This document shows positions 16,579 to 26,335 of a stretch of DNA of 64,000 nucleotides, piece by piece (position 1 is the stretch's first letter; every line of letters starts with the position of its first letter). Origin of the DNA: Arcanobacterium_A hippocoleae_A (GTDB taxonomy: Bacteria; Actinomycetota; Actinomycetes; Actinomycetales; Actinomycetaceae); NCBI GenBank assembly GCA_040360365.1, contig CP136412.1. One strand, written 5' to 3'. A program made the translations under genes and the position numbers. Under the pieces are notes generated by a model. The model saw nothing but the letters and a program-made list of their open reading frames with translations, was not told where the DNA came from and ran no database searches.

Positions 16579-17790
16579 ATGAGTAATATTTATAAAACAC
16601 CGCAGAGCCGAGCTTCAGTACGTCTCGGCGCATTACAAGAATCCGCAACTCTTGCCGTCGATGCGAAAGCAAAAGCTCTAAAAGCTGCAGGTAAACCGGT
16701 AATTGGTTTTGCTGCCGGGGAGCCTGATTTCCCTACTCCGGCTCCGATTGTGGCGGCCGCACTTGCAGCTGTACAAGATCCGAAGAATCACAAATACACT
16801 CCGGCGGTTGGGCTGCCGGAGCTGCGCAAAGTGATTGCGGAGAAAACTTTACGCGACTCTGGCGTAGAAGTTGATCCAGCAAATATTATCGTTACTAATG
16901 GCGGTAAACAGGCAGTTTTCCAGGCTTTTGCAGCAATCGTTTCCGATGGCGACGACGTAATTCTTCCAGCTCCATATTGGACAACCTACCCGGAAGTGAT
17001 TCGGCTTTGCGGAGGAAATCCGATTGAAGTTTTCGCCGGCGCGGATCAGGAATATAAGGTGACCGTCGAACAGCTAAATGCTGCACTTACCGCGAAAACA
17101 AAGGCACTGCTGCTTTGCTCCCCATCGAACCCAACCGGCGCGGTTTACACTGCTGCAGAGATTAAGGCGATTGGTAAGTGGGCGCTTGAAAACGGCATCT
17201 GGGTGATTTCTGATGAAATCTATGAACATCTCGTGTACGACGGCGAAGTTTCGTATCTTCTCCGCGAAGTACCGGAGCTTGCAAATCAGACGATTATCGT
17301 AAACGGTGTGGCAAAAACCTATGCCATGACCGGATGGCGCGTCGGCTGGATGTACGGTCCGGCGGATGTGATTAAGAAAGCCGCCAATTTCCAGTCACAC
17401 CTCACTTCAAATGTTGCCAATATTTCACAGCGGGCAGCTCTTGCCGCGCTTTCCGGCGACCAGGGCGTGGTGGAAGAGATGAAGCAGGCATTTAATCGCC
17501 GTCGGAAAAAGATGGTCGAAATGCTTCGCGAAATTGACGGTTTCGAAGTTCCCGAGCCGAAGGGCGCATTCTACGTTTTCCCGAATGTGGAGCAGTTGCT
17601 TGGAACGGAAATTAACGGCCGGACTGCGAATACATCTTCGGAACTTGCAGTGCTGATTCTTGAAGAAGCTGAAGTAGCGGTAGTTCCCGGAGAGGCATTC
17701 GGCGCTCCAGGATATCTGCGCTTCTCTTATCCGCTTTCAGACGATGCTCTTGAAGAAGGCATCACACGTTTACAAAAGCTGTTTGCATAA
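16579..17790 (+). CDS. aspC: Class I aminotransferase, probably aspartate aminotransferase
   Basis: 403 residues, fold-type I PLP enzyme exchanging amino groups between aspartate (or related amino acids) and 2-oxoglutarate. AAGEPDFPTP near residue 46, the substrate-aromatic region PYWTTYPE, SPSNPTGAVY (Asn contacting PLP), SDEIYEHLVYDG (Asp to the PLP nitrogen) and NGVAKTYAMTGWRVGW (Schiff-base Lys) are all present, and the C-terminal region contains LRFSYPLSDD. The gene diverges from tRNA-Trp/secE as in other actinobacteria. The ribosome site is weak. It ends at a terminator shared with mglC. Confidence 0.92.
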   Translation: MSNIYKTPQSRASVRLGALQESATLAVDAKAKALKAAGKPVIGFAAGEPDFPTPAPIVAAALAAVQDPKNHKYTPAVGLPELRKVIAEKTLRDSGVEVDPANIIVTNGGKQAVFQAFAAIVSDGDDVILPAPYWTTYPEVIRLCGGNPIEVFAGADQEYKVTVEQLNAALTAKTKALLLCSPSNPTGAVYTAAEIKAIGKWALENGIWVISDEIYEHLVYDGEVSYLLREVPELANQTIIVNGVAKTYAMTGWRVGWMYGPADVIKKAANFQSHLTSNVANISQRAALAALSGDQGVVEEMKQAFNRRRKKMVEMLREIDGFEVPEPKGAFYVFPNVEQLLGTEINGRTANTSSELAVLILEEAEVAVVPGEAFGAPGYLRFSYPLSDDALEEGITRLQKLFA

Positions 17791-17832
17791 TTTACTTGCA
17801 TAATTCTTGCAGTTAATGCATCGTCAGAAAAT

Positions 17833-17875
17833 AAAATGCTGGGCCGGGAAAATAATTCCAAGCCCAGCATTTTTA
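17833..17875. terminator. Bidirectional terminator between aspC and mglC
   Basis: AAATGCTGGGC (17834-17844) and GCCCAGCATTT (about 17862-17872) form an 11-bp stem with flanking A and T tracts on both sides, so it can serve both converging genes. Confidence 0.8.
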
Positions 17876-17941
17876 TTCAATATGTCTATTCAATACGTCC
17901 AACGGTTCGATAAATAACCCAGCACGTACTGGCAGTAATGC

Positions 17942-19626
17942 TTACCGCTTCTGAACATACTTGATCGAATCAAGGGTCACAGCTGCGAGAATGATAATAC
18001 CGGAGAATACGAACTGGAGATTCGTATCGATGCCAAGAATCGTCAGTGCATAGGTGAGTGCAGTAAAGATAGTCACACCGGTAACAACTCCGGAAATCTT
18101 ACCGATACCGCCGGTAAACGAAACACCGCCGACCACACAAGCTGCAATCGCATCCATATCCCAGCCCTGTCCGTATGCGGCCGAACCAGAACCAATCATT
18201 CGCAGGCACTCAAGCCACGAACCGAACCCATAAAGCACACCTGCCATAATGAAAGCGCCCATTGTCACCCAAAAACAGAAATGCCGGAAACTGCTGCTGC
18301 ATCCGGATTACCGCCGACAGCATAAAGATTCTTACCGAACTTCGTCTTATTCCAGATGAACCAGACAACAACGATTGCAATCAGTGCCCAAATAATGATT
18401 GTCGGAATTCCGGCAAGCGTCGGAATGAATGTCTGCGGAATTGCCTGATCGATTGCGCCGAAAGAAACACCCTTAGTTGCATACGTGACAATACCGAAAA
18501 TAATCAGCATATTTGCCATTGTCGAAATGAATGGATGCATCTTAAATCTTGCCGTAAAGAAACCGGCAATCGATGTGAAAATCACGCATAAGATGATACA
18601 AACAATTAAGGCAAAGATTGACTTTGTAATCAAACCCCAAGCGGAGAAATCATAAGCAACCCCGAATACGGTACCGGTATTCGGACCGGCGTGCATGATG
18701 ACAGTAGCGGCAACCATGCCCATACCAACCATTCGGCCAATCGAAAGATCAGTACCGGTAAGCAAAATCAATCCGGCCACACCGAGTGCGAGGTACATGC
18801 GCGGAGATGCCTGCTGCAAAATATTCAAAATATTTTGCTGCGTAAATAGCGAAGTATCTTTCAAAATCGGGGTGATGATTGCAAGGATTACGAAGATTAT
18901 TGCAATCACGATAAACAGCCCTTTATTCAGTAAGAACTGTTTCGTATTAAAGGTATACTTGTAGTTTTCCCAGCGCTGCTTTTGATTTTGGGCAAACGAG
19001 AAACGTGAAAGACGAAGTAAATCAATCAAATGATATTTGTGCGAGTACGCCTCATGTTTGCGTGTCTTCAGCTCTTCAAGCTTCTGCTTGTAGCGCACTT
19101 TCGCATCAAAAACTTTATTCTTATAAACGTACTTTTCATCCTTGATTTCTTGGTTCAAGTCGCCCGAGTTGTTGTGCCGAATATCAGCCAGCGATTTCTC
19201 GTGTTCTTGCTTTAACTCAACCAAGCGCTGCTCATAGTCCAGCTTTGCCTGCACCTGCTCAGCTTTTACCGATTCTTCCACCGGTTTGTAATACTGCTGA
19301 TTATAATTCTGCTCAAGATACGCTTCAGCTTCGCCGACGAGCTTCTGCACTTCCGGCCGATTCTGCGCTTCAATCTTCTTTGCTTCCGCCAGTTCCGCTT
19401 TGTCAGCATTAATCTGTGCAGTGCGCTCTTCTTTCGTCAAATGCTTATCTTCGCTAATAAGCTTGATATGGTTCCGCAGAGTTTGAATCTTGTAGGTGCC
19501 CTGTGCCCGCAGCGCATCTACTTTCCGCTGAATTTCACTAACATGTGCGTCAATTGGCGCAAGTAACTTTTCTTCTTCTTCATATGTGAGAATGCCGGAA
19601 GCATTCGCTGTAGTTGTTTCGCTCAT
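17942..19626 (-). CDS. mglC: Galactoside-type ABC transporter permease with N-terminal extension (frame-disrupted)
   Basis: A restored 561-residue permease of the MglC/RbsC family. Residues 1 to ~235 are a highly charged, Lys/Glu/Gln-rich, probably coiled-coil cytoplasmic domain not found in E. coli MglC (~336 aa). The membrane part begins at GLFIVIAIIFVILAII and contains LTGTDLSIGRMVGMG and GGNPDAAAVSGI, family signatures. The frame breaks at five A (18271-18275): GISVFG-stop becomes GISVFWVTMGAFIMAGVLYG when one base is added. It lies 12 bp downstream of mglA in the same operon and imports the sugar bound by MglB. Confidence 0.85.
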
Positions 19627-19638
19627 CTTCTGCCTCCG

Positions 19639-21146
19639 TTACAGGTACTTTGCGCTGAGCTGCAAAAGTTCTTCTTGGTTAGTTTCTTTAGTGTTTACAA
19701 TGCCTGCAAGATGACCATTTGACATCACACCGATACGATTTGTAATCCCTAAAATCTCCGGCATTTCGGAAGAAACGAGAATAATCGTCTTTCCTTCTTT
19801 TGCCATCTTGATAATCAGTTCATAAATTTCATATTTCGCACCAACATCGATACCGCGGGTCGGTTCATCCATCATGAAAACCAGCGGATTGCGCTCAAGC
19901 CACTTTCCGAAAATCACTTTCTGCTGATTTCCGCCGGAAAGCGAAGTAATCATATCTTCTGGTCCCATACATTTGGTATGCATGATTTTGATTTCGTTTT
20001 GCGTCGCCCGCACCATCTTTTTATCCGAAAGGGCCGGACCGAGCTTGTAATGCGAAAGATTTGCAATCGTTGTATTGAAAGTCAAATCGCCTTTTAGGAA
20101 CAGGCCGTCGGCTTTTCGCTCTTCAGTAATCATCGCAAAGCCATAGTCCATCGCCTGCTTTGGATTTTCAAAGTTCATCAGGCGGTCATTGTAGTAAACA
20201 CGGCCGGCTGCCCGGGTCCTTGTACCGAAGATTGTCTGCAGCAGTTCGCTTCGCCCGGCACCAACCAGACCGTAAAGCCCGAAAATTTCACCTTTGCGCA
20301 CATCGAAACTGATATCTGTAAGATGCGGAGCATACTTCGTGGAAATATTCCGCACCGAAAGGATTGTATCGCCCGGTACATTATCGACGGCCGGAAAACG
20401 ATTTTCCAGTGAACGTCCGACCATTGCCGCAATCAGTTCATCAAGATTCGTGTCTTTGGTGTCTTTAGTTGCCACAAGTTTACCGTCGCGCAGAACTGAA
20501 ACCTGATCGCAGATCTCAAAGATTTCGTCCATCTTGTGTGAAATATAGACGAGTGAGATTCCCTGATCACGCAGCTTGCGCATCATCTGGAAGAGTTTGC
20601 GCACTTCCGGTTCGGTGAGCGAGGAGGTCGGCTCATCAAGCACAATAATTTTTGAGTTGTACGAAATCGCCTTGGCAATCTCACACATTTGCCGGGCGGA
20701 AACCGACATATTATGCATTGGCTGCGTTAAGTTTACCGTCATTCCAAGACTGCGGAAAAGAATTGCCGCTTCTTTCTTCATTCGGGCTTCATCAATCACG
20801 CCCATGGCGTTAGTTGGATATCTTCCAAGGAATAGGTTATCCACAACCGAACGCTCCAGACACTGGTTCAGTTCTTGGTGTACCATCGCAACGCCATTTT
20901 CCAGAGCGTCTTTTGGACCAGAGAACGCCACCTCGTGCCCGTCGAGAACTATAGTTCCTTCATCTTTTGATATGTGCCGAAAAGGCACTTCATCATCGTC
21001 GATTTTCCTGCACCGTTTTCGCCCATGAGCCCCATGATTGAGCCTCGTTTGACGTCGAAATTAATTTTATCGAGCACCCGATTGCGCCCGAATGATTTCG
21101 ACATGCCGCGGATTGACAGGACGACGTCATCTTGTGCTGCTGACAT
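19639..21146 (-). CDS. mglA: Sugar ABC transporter ATP-binding protein (frame-disrupted)
   Basis: A restored 502-residue double ABC ATPase that powers MglC. The first cassette has Walker A GENGAGKST, signature VSARQMCEIAKA and Walker B IIVLDEPTSSL. The second has a degenerate P-loop GLVGAGRSELLQ, signature SLSGGNQQKV and FMMDEPTRGID, the usual asymmetry in MglA/RbsA proteins. The frame breaks at a run of four T (20965-20968): GTYQKMKEL-stop becomes GTYQKDEGTIVLDG with one extra base. It starts at ATG 21146 and sits between mglB and mglC. Confidence 0.9.
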
Positions 21147-21242
21147 TGCGTCTCCTCTTGATATTTCGTGATTCGGGGCTGTGAAGAACTTACTGCTTCA
21201 CAACCCCGTTCACTTTAAATTAGCGTCTCTCTAAGCTGCTGC

Positions 21243-22495
21243 TTACTTCAAGAGCGCGGTATAAGAAGCTGCGTTATCTGTCTTCACCATATTGATTGCG
21301 AATGCATCGTATGCGTCTGGGTTGCCAAGACGGTTGGTGATATTAGATTCGGTCTGTCCGTCACCAGCAATGTATTCAACTTTCAGATTCAACAGCTTGT
21401 CGTATTTCTGAAGCAGCGGCTGATAGGTGGAGCCGAGGAAGTTATCAGCAGAGTTGTAGATGTTCAGCCAAACTTTCTTTTCCGGGCTCTTTGATGCATC
21501 AAGCTGCTTCGAAACAGGTTCGTAGGTAACTGTGGAATCTAAGAAATCTTTATAGTTATCTGCAGTTACTGCGAGGTTCAAAGCATAGTAGGAACGAGTT
21601 GCTTCGTCGTACTTGTAATCTTCTTTGGTCAGCACGTTGCCGGCGGCATCAGCCTTGCCGATGCCGGTATCGATATCTACACCGTCGAGAGCGTTGCGCA
21701 AAACACGAAGTGTGAGGTAAGCCTGTACATCAGCGTGCTGGGAAATCGTGCCGCCATAGCCTTCAGCGATTGCTGCCACTGCGTCAGAGTTTGCGTCATA
21801 ACCGAAGGTTGGGACTTTCTCACCCTTCGACCAGCCGTTAAACATCGCCATGCCCATGCCGTCGTTATTAGAAATAACTACATCGATTTGTTCGCCGAAA
21901 GAAGCTGACCAGGTTGCAATTGCGTTTCCAGCGGTTGCTGCATCCCATGTTGCGCCTGCGGAATTCTTCATTTCCTGCGAAGCAAGTTCGCGAACTTTCA
22001 GACCGGCAACTTCACCATCTTTTACAGCTTTCTGAGATCCGTCAACATTTGTACCGACGGCTGCCGAATCAATACTTCCCCGTTTTCGACGGAAGTGCCA
22101 AGTGCCTTACGCACACCGCGGGTACGGGCAATAGAATCGTTATGACCCACATCGCCAATTGCAAGTACGTATCCGACTGTGCCGTCACCGTTGCGGTCAA
22201 TCTTGTCTTTGTTTGCGGTGATGTATTCAGCAATCATCTTGCCTTGAAGTTCAGCACCTTGGTTTGCATCGAAGCCAACATAGTAGGTTTTGTCATTAAA
22301 CTGCAATGCCTGCATATCGAGTTCACCAGTGGAGCTGTTTGATGGCTGGCGGTTAAACCAGACAAGCGGCTTCTGCGCGTTTGAAACACCAGAGGATGCT
22401 TCACCAGATTTACCTGAATCTGCAGAACCGCCTCCGCATGCTGCAAGAAGTGCAGATGCTGCAATCACTGCTGTCACTTTGAAGATGTTCTTCAT
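21243..22495 (-). CDS. mglB: Galactose-type sugar-binding lipoprotein, apparently circularly permuted (frame-disrupted)
   Basis: A restored 417-residue lipoprotein (lipobox LLAAC, Cys20) starting at ATG 22495 behind GGAGGG. The mature part begins at PLVWFNRQPS, equivalent to E. coli MglB residues ~85-93, and runs through a Ca-loop (D100-x-N-x-D104), H118-x-D120-(x3)-R124, W184, NND (210-212) and FGYD234. The piece that should be N-terminal, IYNSADNFLGS to AFAINMVKTD, comes last (about 340-417). Sugar contacts known in E. coli (D14, F16, N91, H152, D154, R158, W183, N211, D236) all have counterparts; N256 appears as Gln. The frame breaks at four C (22078-22081). It should deliver galactose or a related sugar to MglAC. 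Confidence 0.85.
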
Positions 22496-22517
22496 GTTCC
22501 CTCCGTTGGGAAATCGC

Positions 22518-22533
22518 TGTGCATCATTGCACA
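22518..22533 (-). promoter_or_regulatory. Operator-like palindrome upstream of mglB
   Basis: TGTGCA-N4-TGCACA is a perfect inverted repeat about 22 bp before the mglB start, close to the GGAGGG ribosome site. The position suits repressor binding, but no regulator gene is adjacent. Confidence 0.35.
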
Positions 22534-22794
22534 TATTTTTTTCGGACAAAAATTAAATTAGCACATTTCACACTGCGCTGAAAACTTATCTGACGAATTA
22601 TGGAAAATTTTTTCGCAAGCTGCCGGCATTCCCGCTGGAAGGTTGAGAAAAAGTTTTTGATAAGTGTGTAAGAATACATTTCAGCGATTGCTGGAAAGAT
22701 GAAATTTACTTTTCCGACCCGCGAAATTTACATTATGAAATTACCGATTCAGATGCCTCCGCCGGATTCGCAATAGCTGCCGGCCGAATACAAT

Positions 22795-24084
22795 TTAACG
22801 GACGGCAAAACCGCGGTCTACCCAGGCTTGAGCTGCGGTGAGCCGGTTGAGCGCTTCCACCTTCCACTTCACCCGTGATTTCCGCGCTCCGGCAACAAGT
22901 GAAAGCGCAGTGCCGGCAGCTGAAGCCGCGAGCGCAGCTTCATCCACACTAGATCCAAGTATCTGGTACCAATCGTCGGTAATAGATTGCACACCGTCAT
23001 AAATTTTTGGCGCCAAGGTTGGCAAAACACTCATGTGCCCAAGCAAACAGCCCCAATCGTTAACCCGATATCCCGGTCCAAGCGAATCAAGATCAAGTAA
23101 ACCTGAGACACGTCTCGTAACCGAATTTACATAAATATTTGCTTCATAAAAATCACCATGCGTGGCAACTTTTGGTCCAAGATCAGCGGATGAAAGTAAC
23201 TGGCGAATATCGCGGGCAATCTTCGCGCACTGCTGTGCATGCTCCGGCAGCGTGAGCGCGGCTGCGGCAGCATAATGCTCGCAGCGATCAACCCAGGCCG
23301 GGCGCTGTTTTAATCCGATAGCAGTGGGCGGAAGTGCTTCAATAATTCCTTCCAGGTCTCGTAAAACTGCGCGAGCGCCTGATTTTTCAAGACGTTTCTC
23401 AGATTGAATATGTTTTGAGCTAGCCGCAAGTACTCGTGAAAGCGGCACGCCCTCAAGCGCAGTCATCATTACAATTCCAACTTCACGCGCATAAATCTGC
23501 GGACAGTTTATGCCGGCTCCTTTGACTATTTTGAGCCGATACTCAAAATCAGCTTGTACCTGCGGGCGAATAGTTTTCGCAAAAATCGGCGGTTTGTTTT
23601 CACGTATTACACGCACCACTGCTCTGCGTGTCGGGCGGTAACCGATAAGTTCAAGTTCGACAGATTCACCAAGATATTGACTCATTTTTTCGACATCACA
23701 GGCAAGGTCAAGTGCCGGCAGTTCCGGGTCGTATGGAAATTCCCAAATATTTACTGCAGTGCTTCCCAGGCGGAGACGTTTCCCGCCCACCTCAAGCACT
23801 TTTTCTTCTTGGATTTGCGCCGTAGATGCGACGGCGTACAAATCACGGCGTTCAAATGGATTACGGACATCAATAATCACCGAATATCCAACTGAAATTC
23901 CAGCTCCGGGACGATGGTGAATCTGGTGCACACTCCATGAGCGCAAAATACCATGATCGGCAAAAGCCAACCGCAACATTTCACCGGCGCGCTTTGATGT
24001 GAGAAGAGCTAAGTCATCTGCTTCACTAGCTGTACGTGCAGAATCGAGAGACGCTGCGGTGAGAGATTGTATCGGATTTGCCAT
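22795..24084 (-). CDS. APH-fold phosphotransferase of unknown substrate
   Basis: About 429 residues when started at ATG 24084 (MANPIQSLTAAS); the frame is open to 24183 but lacks a better start. The C-terminal half has the aminoglycoside/choline-kinase fold: a conserved Lys in PIFAKTIRP, the catalytic loop THGDFYEANIYV and the metal motif LLDLDSLGPG. The N-terminal ~150 residues resemble the extra domain of actinobacterial maltokinase-like proteins. The phosphate acceptor is not identifiable; a sugar or small metabolite is more likely than an antibiotic. It lies upstream of mglB on the same strand with a 299-bp gap, so it is probably a separate transcript. Confidence 0.7.
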   Translation of the reverse strand: MANPIQSLTAASLDSARTASEADDLALLTSKRAGEMLRLAFADHGILRSWSVHQIHHRPGAGISVGYSVIIDVRNPFERRDLYAVASTAQIQEEKVLEVGGKRLRLGSTAVNIWEFPYDPELPALDLACDVEKMSQYLGESVELELIGYRPTRRAVVRVIRENKPPIFAKTIRPQVQADFEYRLKIVKGAGINCPQIYAREVGIVMMTALEGVPLSRVLAASSKHIQSEKRLEKSGARAVLRDLEGIIEALPPTAIGLKQRPAWVDRCEHYAAAAALTLPEHAQQCAKIARDIRQLLSSADLGPKVATHGDFYEANIYVNSVTRRVSGLLDLDSLGPGYRVNDWGCLLGHMSVLPTLAPKIYDGVQSITDDWYQILGSSVDEAALAASAAGTALSLVAGARKSRVKWKVEALNRLTAAQAWVDRGFAVR

Positions 24085-24456
24085 AGTTCTTTTATAAGTG
24101 AGAGCAGTGTAAGTGTCTAGCCATCGCACATCTTGTGAATATTCACCAGATTTTGGTTGAAAATTTATTGCCGGATTACACAAAATGCTGTTTTGCCGAT
24201 TTAAGCTTTTCTCCGCGACGGGCGGCGATTTTCACTGTGCAAAATATTTGCCGTTTTTTTGATTAGGCGCTGTTTAATCGGCGATTAATCTTCATATTTG
24301 CGCATTTCCGCATCACGCGATTTCATTTCGCTTCTAAAGCGTATCGGCACAATATGGCGGTAGACTTATTGCATCGAAGTCATGATGATTAGAAACCGGT
24401 GAGCCGATTTTGGCTTTCAGGAAAACGATAAAAACGAAAATAGGCAGAAAACACAA
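24085..24456. other. Divergent intergenic region
   Basis: 372 bp between the phosphotransferase (minus) and the hydrolase (plus). AT-rich; I see no coding region or clear hairpin. It should hold both promoters. Confidence 0.45.
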
Positions 24457-25434
24457 ATGAATCTCACTGATGAAGCTGTTATTGCGCTTGGAACCGAAGA
24501 TAAAATTGATGCAATTTATACAACTCTTTTTAAAATCGACGGCGAGTTCGTGCGAATGCGCCGGATCGGCAGCCGTGATTCGGGAATCAGAGCACAAAAC
24601 CCGGACGCAGATAATGCAGATAATGCAGATAATGCAGATAATGATCGTGCCGCATTTGTATTAATTCATGGTATTGGACTGTCCTCCGCATACATGCTTC
24701 CGCTTGCTGAAGAGCTGCACGAAATCGGGCAGGTACTGCTTTTTGATTTACCTGGTTTTGGAGATTTACCAGTATCCGGCAAACCGCAAACAATTTCCCG
24801 TCTCGCTGCAATTGTCAGCAAAAGTCTGAAACTGGCTGGAGTACAAAATGTGATTTTGGTAGGGCATTCGATGGGTGCGCAAATCGTAGTTGAGATGATG
24901 GCACAGAATCATTCTTTTAATCGGGCGTGCCTGATTGGTCCGCCCGTGAATGCCGCTGAGCGCTCGCTGCGGCAGGCACTTATCCGTTATCTCCAGTCAG
25001 CGTTTTACGAAAAGGCAGGACTCGTCGGGGTCGCAACCTGGTCTTATTTGCGTTCTGTGAAAACCTGGCTGGTGAAACTTCTTCCGCAGATGCTTGATTA
25101 TCAGATTGAAAACCGGATCAGTGCGGTAAATCCGCACAGTTTAATCGGAATTCTTAGCGGAGAACACGATTATCTGGCTCCGGAATACTGGCTTGAGCAG
25201 CTTGCTGACTCTGCAGCCGGCACAGCATGGATTGGCAGGATTGCGGGAGCGGCGCACTCAACAATTTTCTCAAACGACGGTGAGGCGGCAAAAGCAATTG
25301 CGCGTTTGGTGACGCATCAAGAGACGCAGGCGCAAGCAGAATTTATCCATGAGGAAGCACGGCTTGCGCAAGACGCTTTCACCCGCAGTGCAAAGAATGA
25401 GAATCCGGAATTTGTTCCGGCAGGTACGGACTAA
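24457..25434 (+). CDS. Alpha/beta hydrolase
   Basis: 325 residues with an alpha/beta-hydrolase core. The oxyanion region is LIHGIGLSSAY (near residue 69), the nucleophile elbow is GHSMGAQ (near 137), a likely acid is Asp in SGEHDYLAPE (near 232), and the catalytic His is in GAAHSTIF (near 269). No signal peptide is visible, so it is probably cytoplasmic. Residues ~51-60 are a DNA repeat encoding NADNADNADN. The stop overlaps the start of the next gene (TAATG), so the two hydrolases are translationally coupled. The substrate is unknown. Confidence 0.8.
   Translation: MNLTDEAVIALGTEDKIDAIYTTLFKIDGEFVRMRRIGSRDSGIRAQNPDADNADNADNADNDRAAFVLIHGIGLSSAYMLPLAEELHEIGQVLLFDLPGFGDLPVSGKPQTISRLAAIVSKSLKLAGVQNVILVGHSMGAQIVVEMMAQNHSFNRACLIGPPVNAAERSLRQALIRYLQSAFYEKAGLVGVATWSYLRSVKTWLVKLLPQMLDYQIENRISAVNPHSLIGILSGEHDYLAPEYWLEQLADSAAGTAWIGRIAGAAHSTIFSNDGEAAKAIARLVTHQETQAQAEFIHEEARLAQDAFTRSAKNENPEFVPAGTD
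24607..24643 (+). repeat. Tandem 9-bp repeat inside the hydrolase gene
   Basis: Four head-to-tail copies of GCAGATAAT encode alternating Asn-Ala-Asp. Copy changes keep the reading frame. Confidence 0.85.
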
Positions 25435-26335
25435 TGTCGGCAAAATCAGCAGGACTAGTTCGCCGGATTATCTCCGCTGTCCGTGTTATCTCACATCGGG
25501 TTTGGCAGGTATTTCTTGACTACTGGTGGTATCTGCGCCACGCACTTCCGTTTCCGAATTGGCTGCGGCATGTACTGCAAACAAAAATTAAGCGCAGCGG
25601 CAGCACCTCGCACGATTCATTCTTTTCGGGAATCTTTTCTGCGATTAGTCAAAACGGCCCGCATTTGCATAATTCACTGCAAGATTATTCCCGTCGTACA
25701 AACAATTTTGCAGGTATCGATAATCTTTCAGCTGCCAACCGGCGCCGGATCCAGCCGCAGCGGCTATTAATCGTTTTTTACCTGGAATATACGAGGGAAT
25801 CTCTTATTTTCGCGAACTGCGGCGGAATCTGTACGATTATGAAATTATTGAGATTGGGCAGCTTCGCCGGATGGATTTGCCTGTTGCCCAGCTTGCAAAA
25901 ATCGTAATTTCCCAGTTGCAGAAAATCGAGCAGCCAATAATTTTGCTTGCTCACTCCAAAGGCGGACTTGTCGGACGCGCTGTTCTTGCCGCAAATCTCC
26001 CGCATATATACGGTATGGTTACTTTCGCGACACCATGGAATGGTTCTTCGCGTGCCGCGATATTTCCTCCGTATCATTCCATGCGGAGTCTGCTTCCTAA
26101 TGGAAGCGACACGTTTTCCCCTTGGTCTGCTGCGCTTGAGAAAGAAATTGCCGGCAAGATTATCTCTATTACACCGCGCTGGGATTTTCACGTCCCAGAA
26201 GGATCATTTTTACAAGATGCGGTAAATATTCCGCTTTCACAAAGCGGGCATTTCCGTCCGCTCTATCACGCCGACGGGATTAGTGCACTGCGCAGTGCAC
26301 TCACGCAGCTTAAATCCCGGATTCCAAACGACTAA
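25434..26335 (+). CDS. Lipase-like alpha/beta hydrolase (frame-disrupted)
   Basis: A restored 300-residue protein. The start ATG overlaps the previous stop. The first ~113 residues (MSAKSAGLVRRIISAV to RLLIVF) lead to a run of six T (25774-25779); adding one gives LPGIYEGISYFRELRRNLYDYE and continues to MDLPVAQLAK. The nucleophile elbow LLAHSKGGLVGR and the following ATPWNGS match PGAP1/lipase-type esterases; a likely catalytic His is in SQSGHFRPLYH. It is paired with the preceding hydrolase and converges with murB without a gap. Confidence 0.75.

Noticed and set aside
17942..22495. Decayed mgl operon (pseudogenes)
   Set aside because: Each gene has exactly one single-base break and otherwise intact motifs; true decay would also show stops and substitutions at key residues.
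22795..24084. Aminoglycoside resistance kinase
   Set aside because: Only the general APH fold is shared; the extended N-terminal domain and chromosomal context fit a metabolic kinase better.
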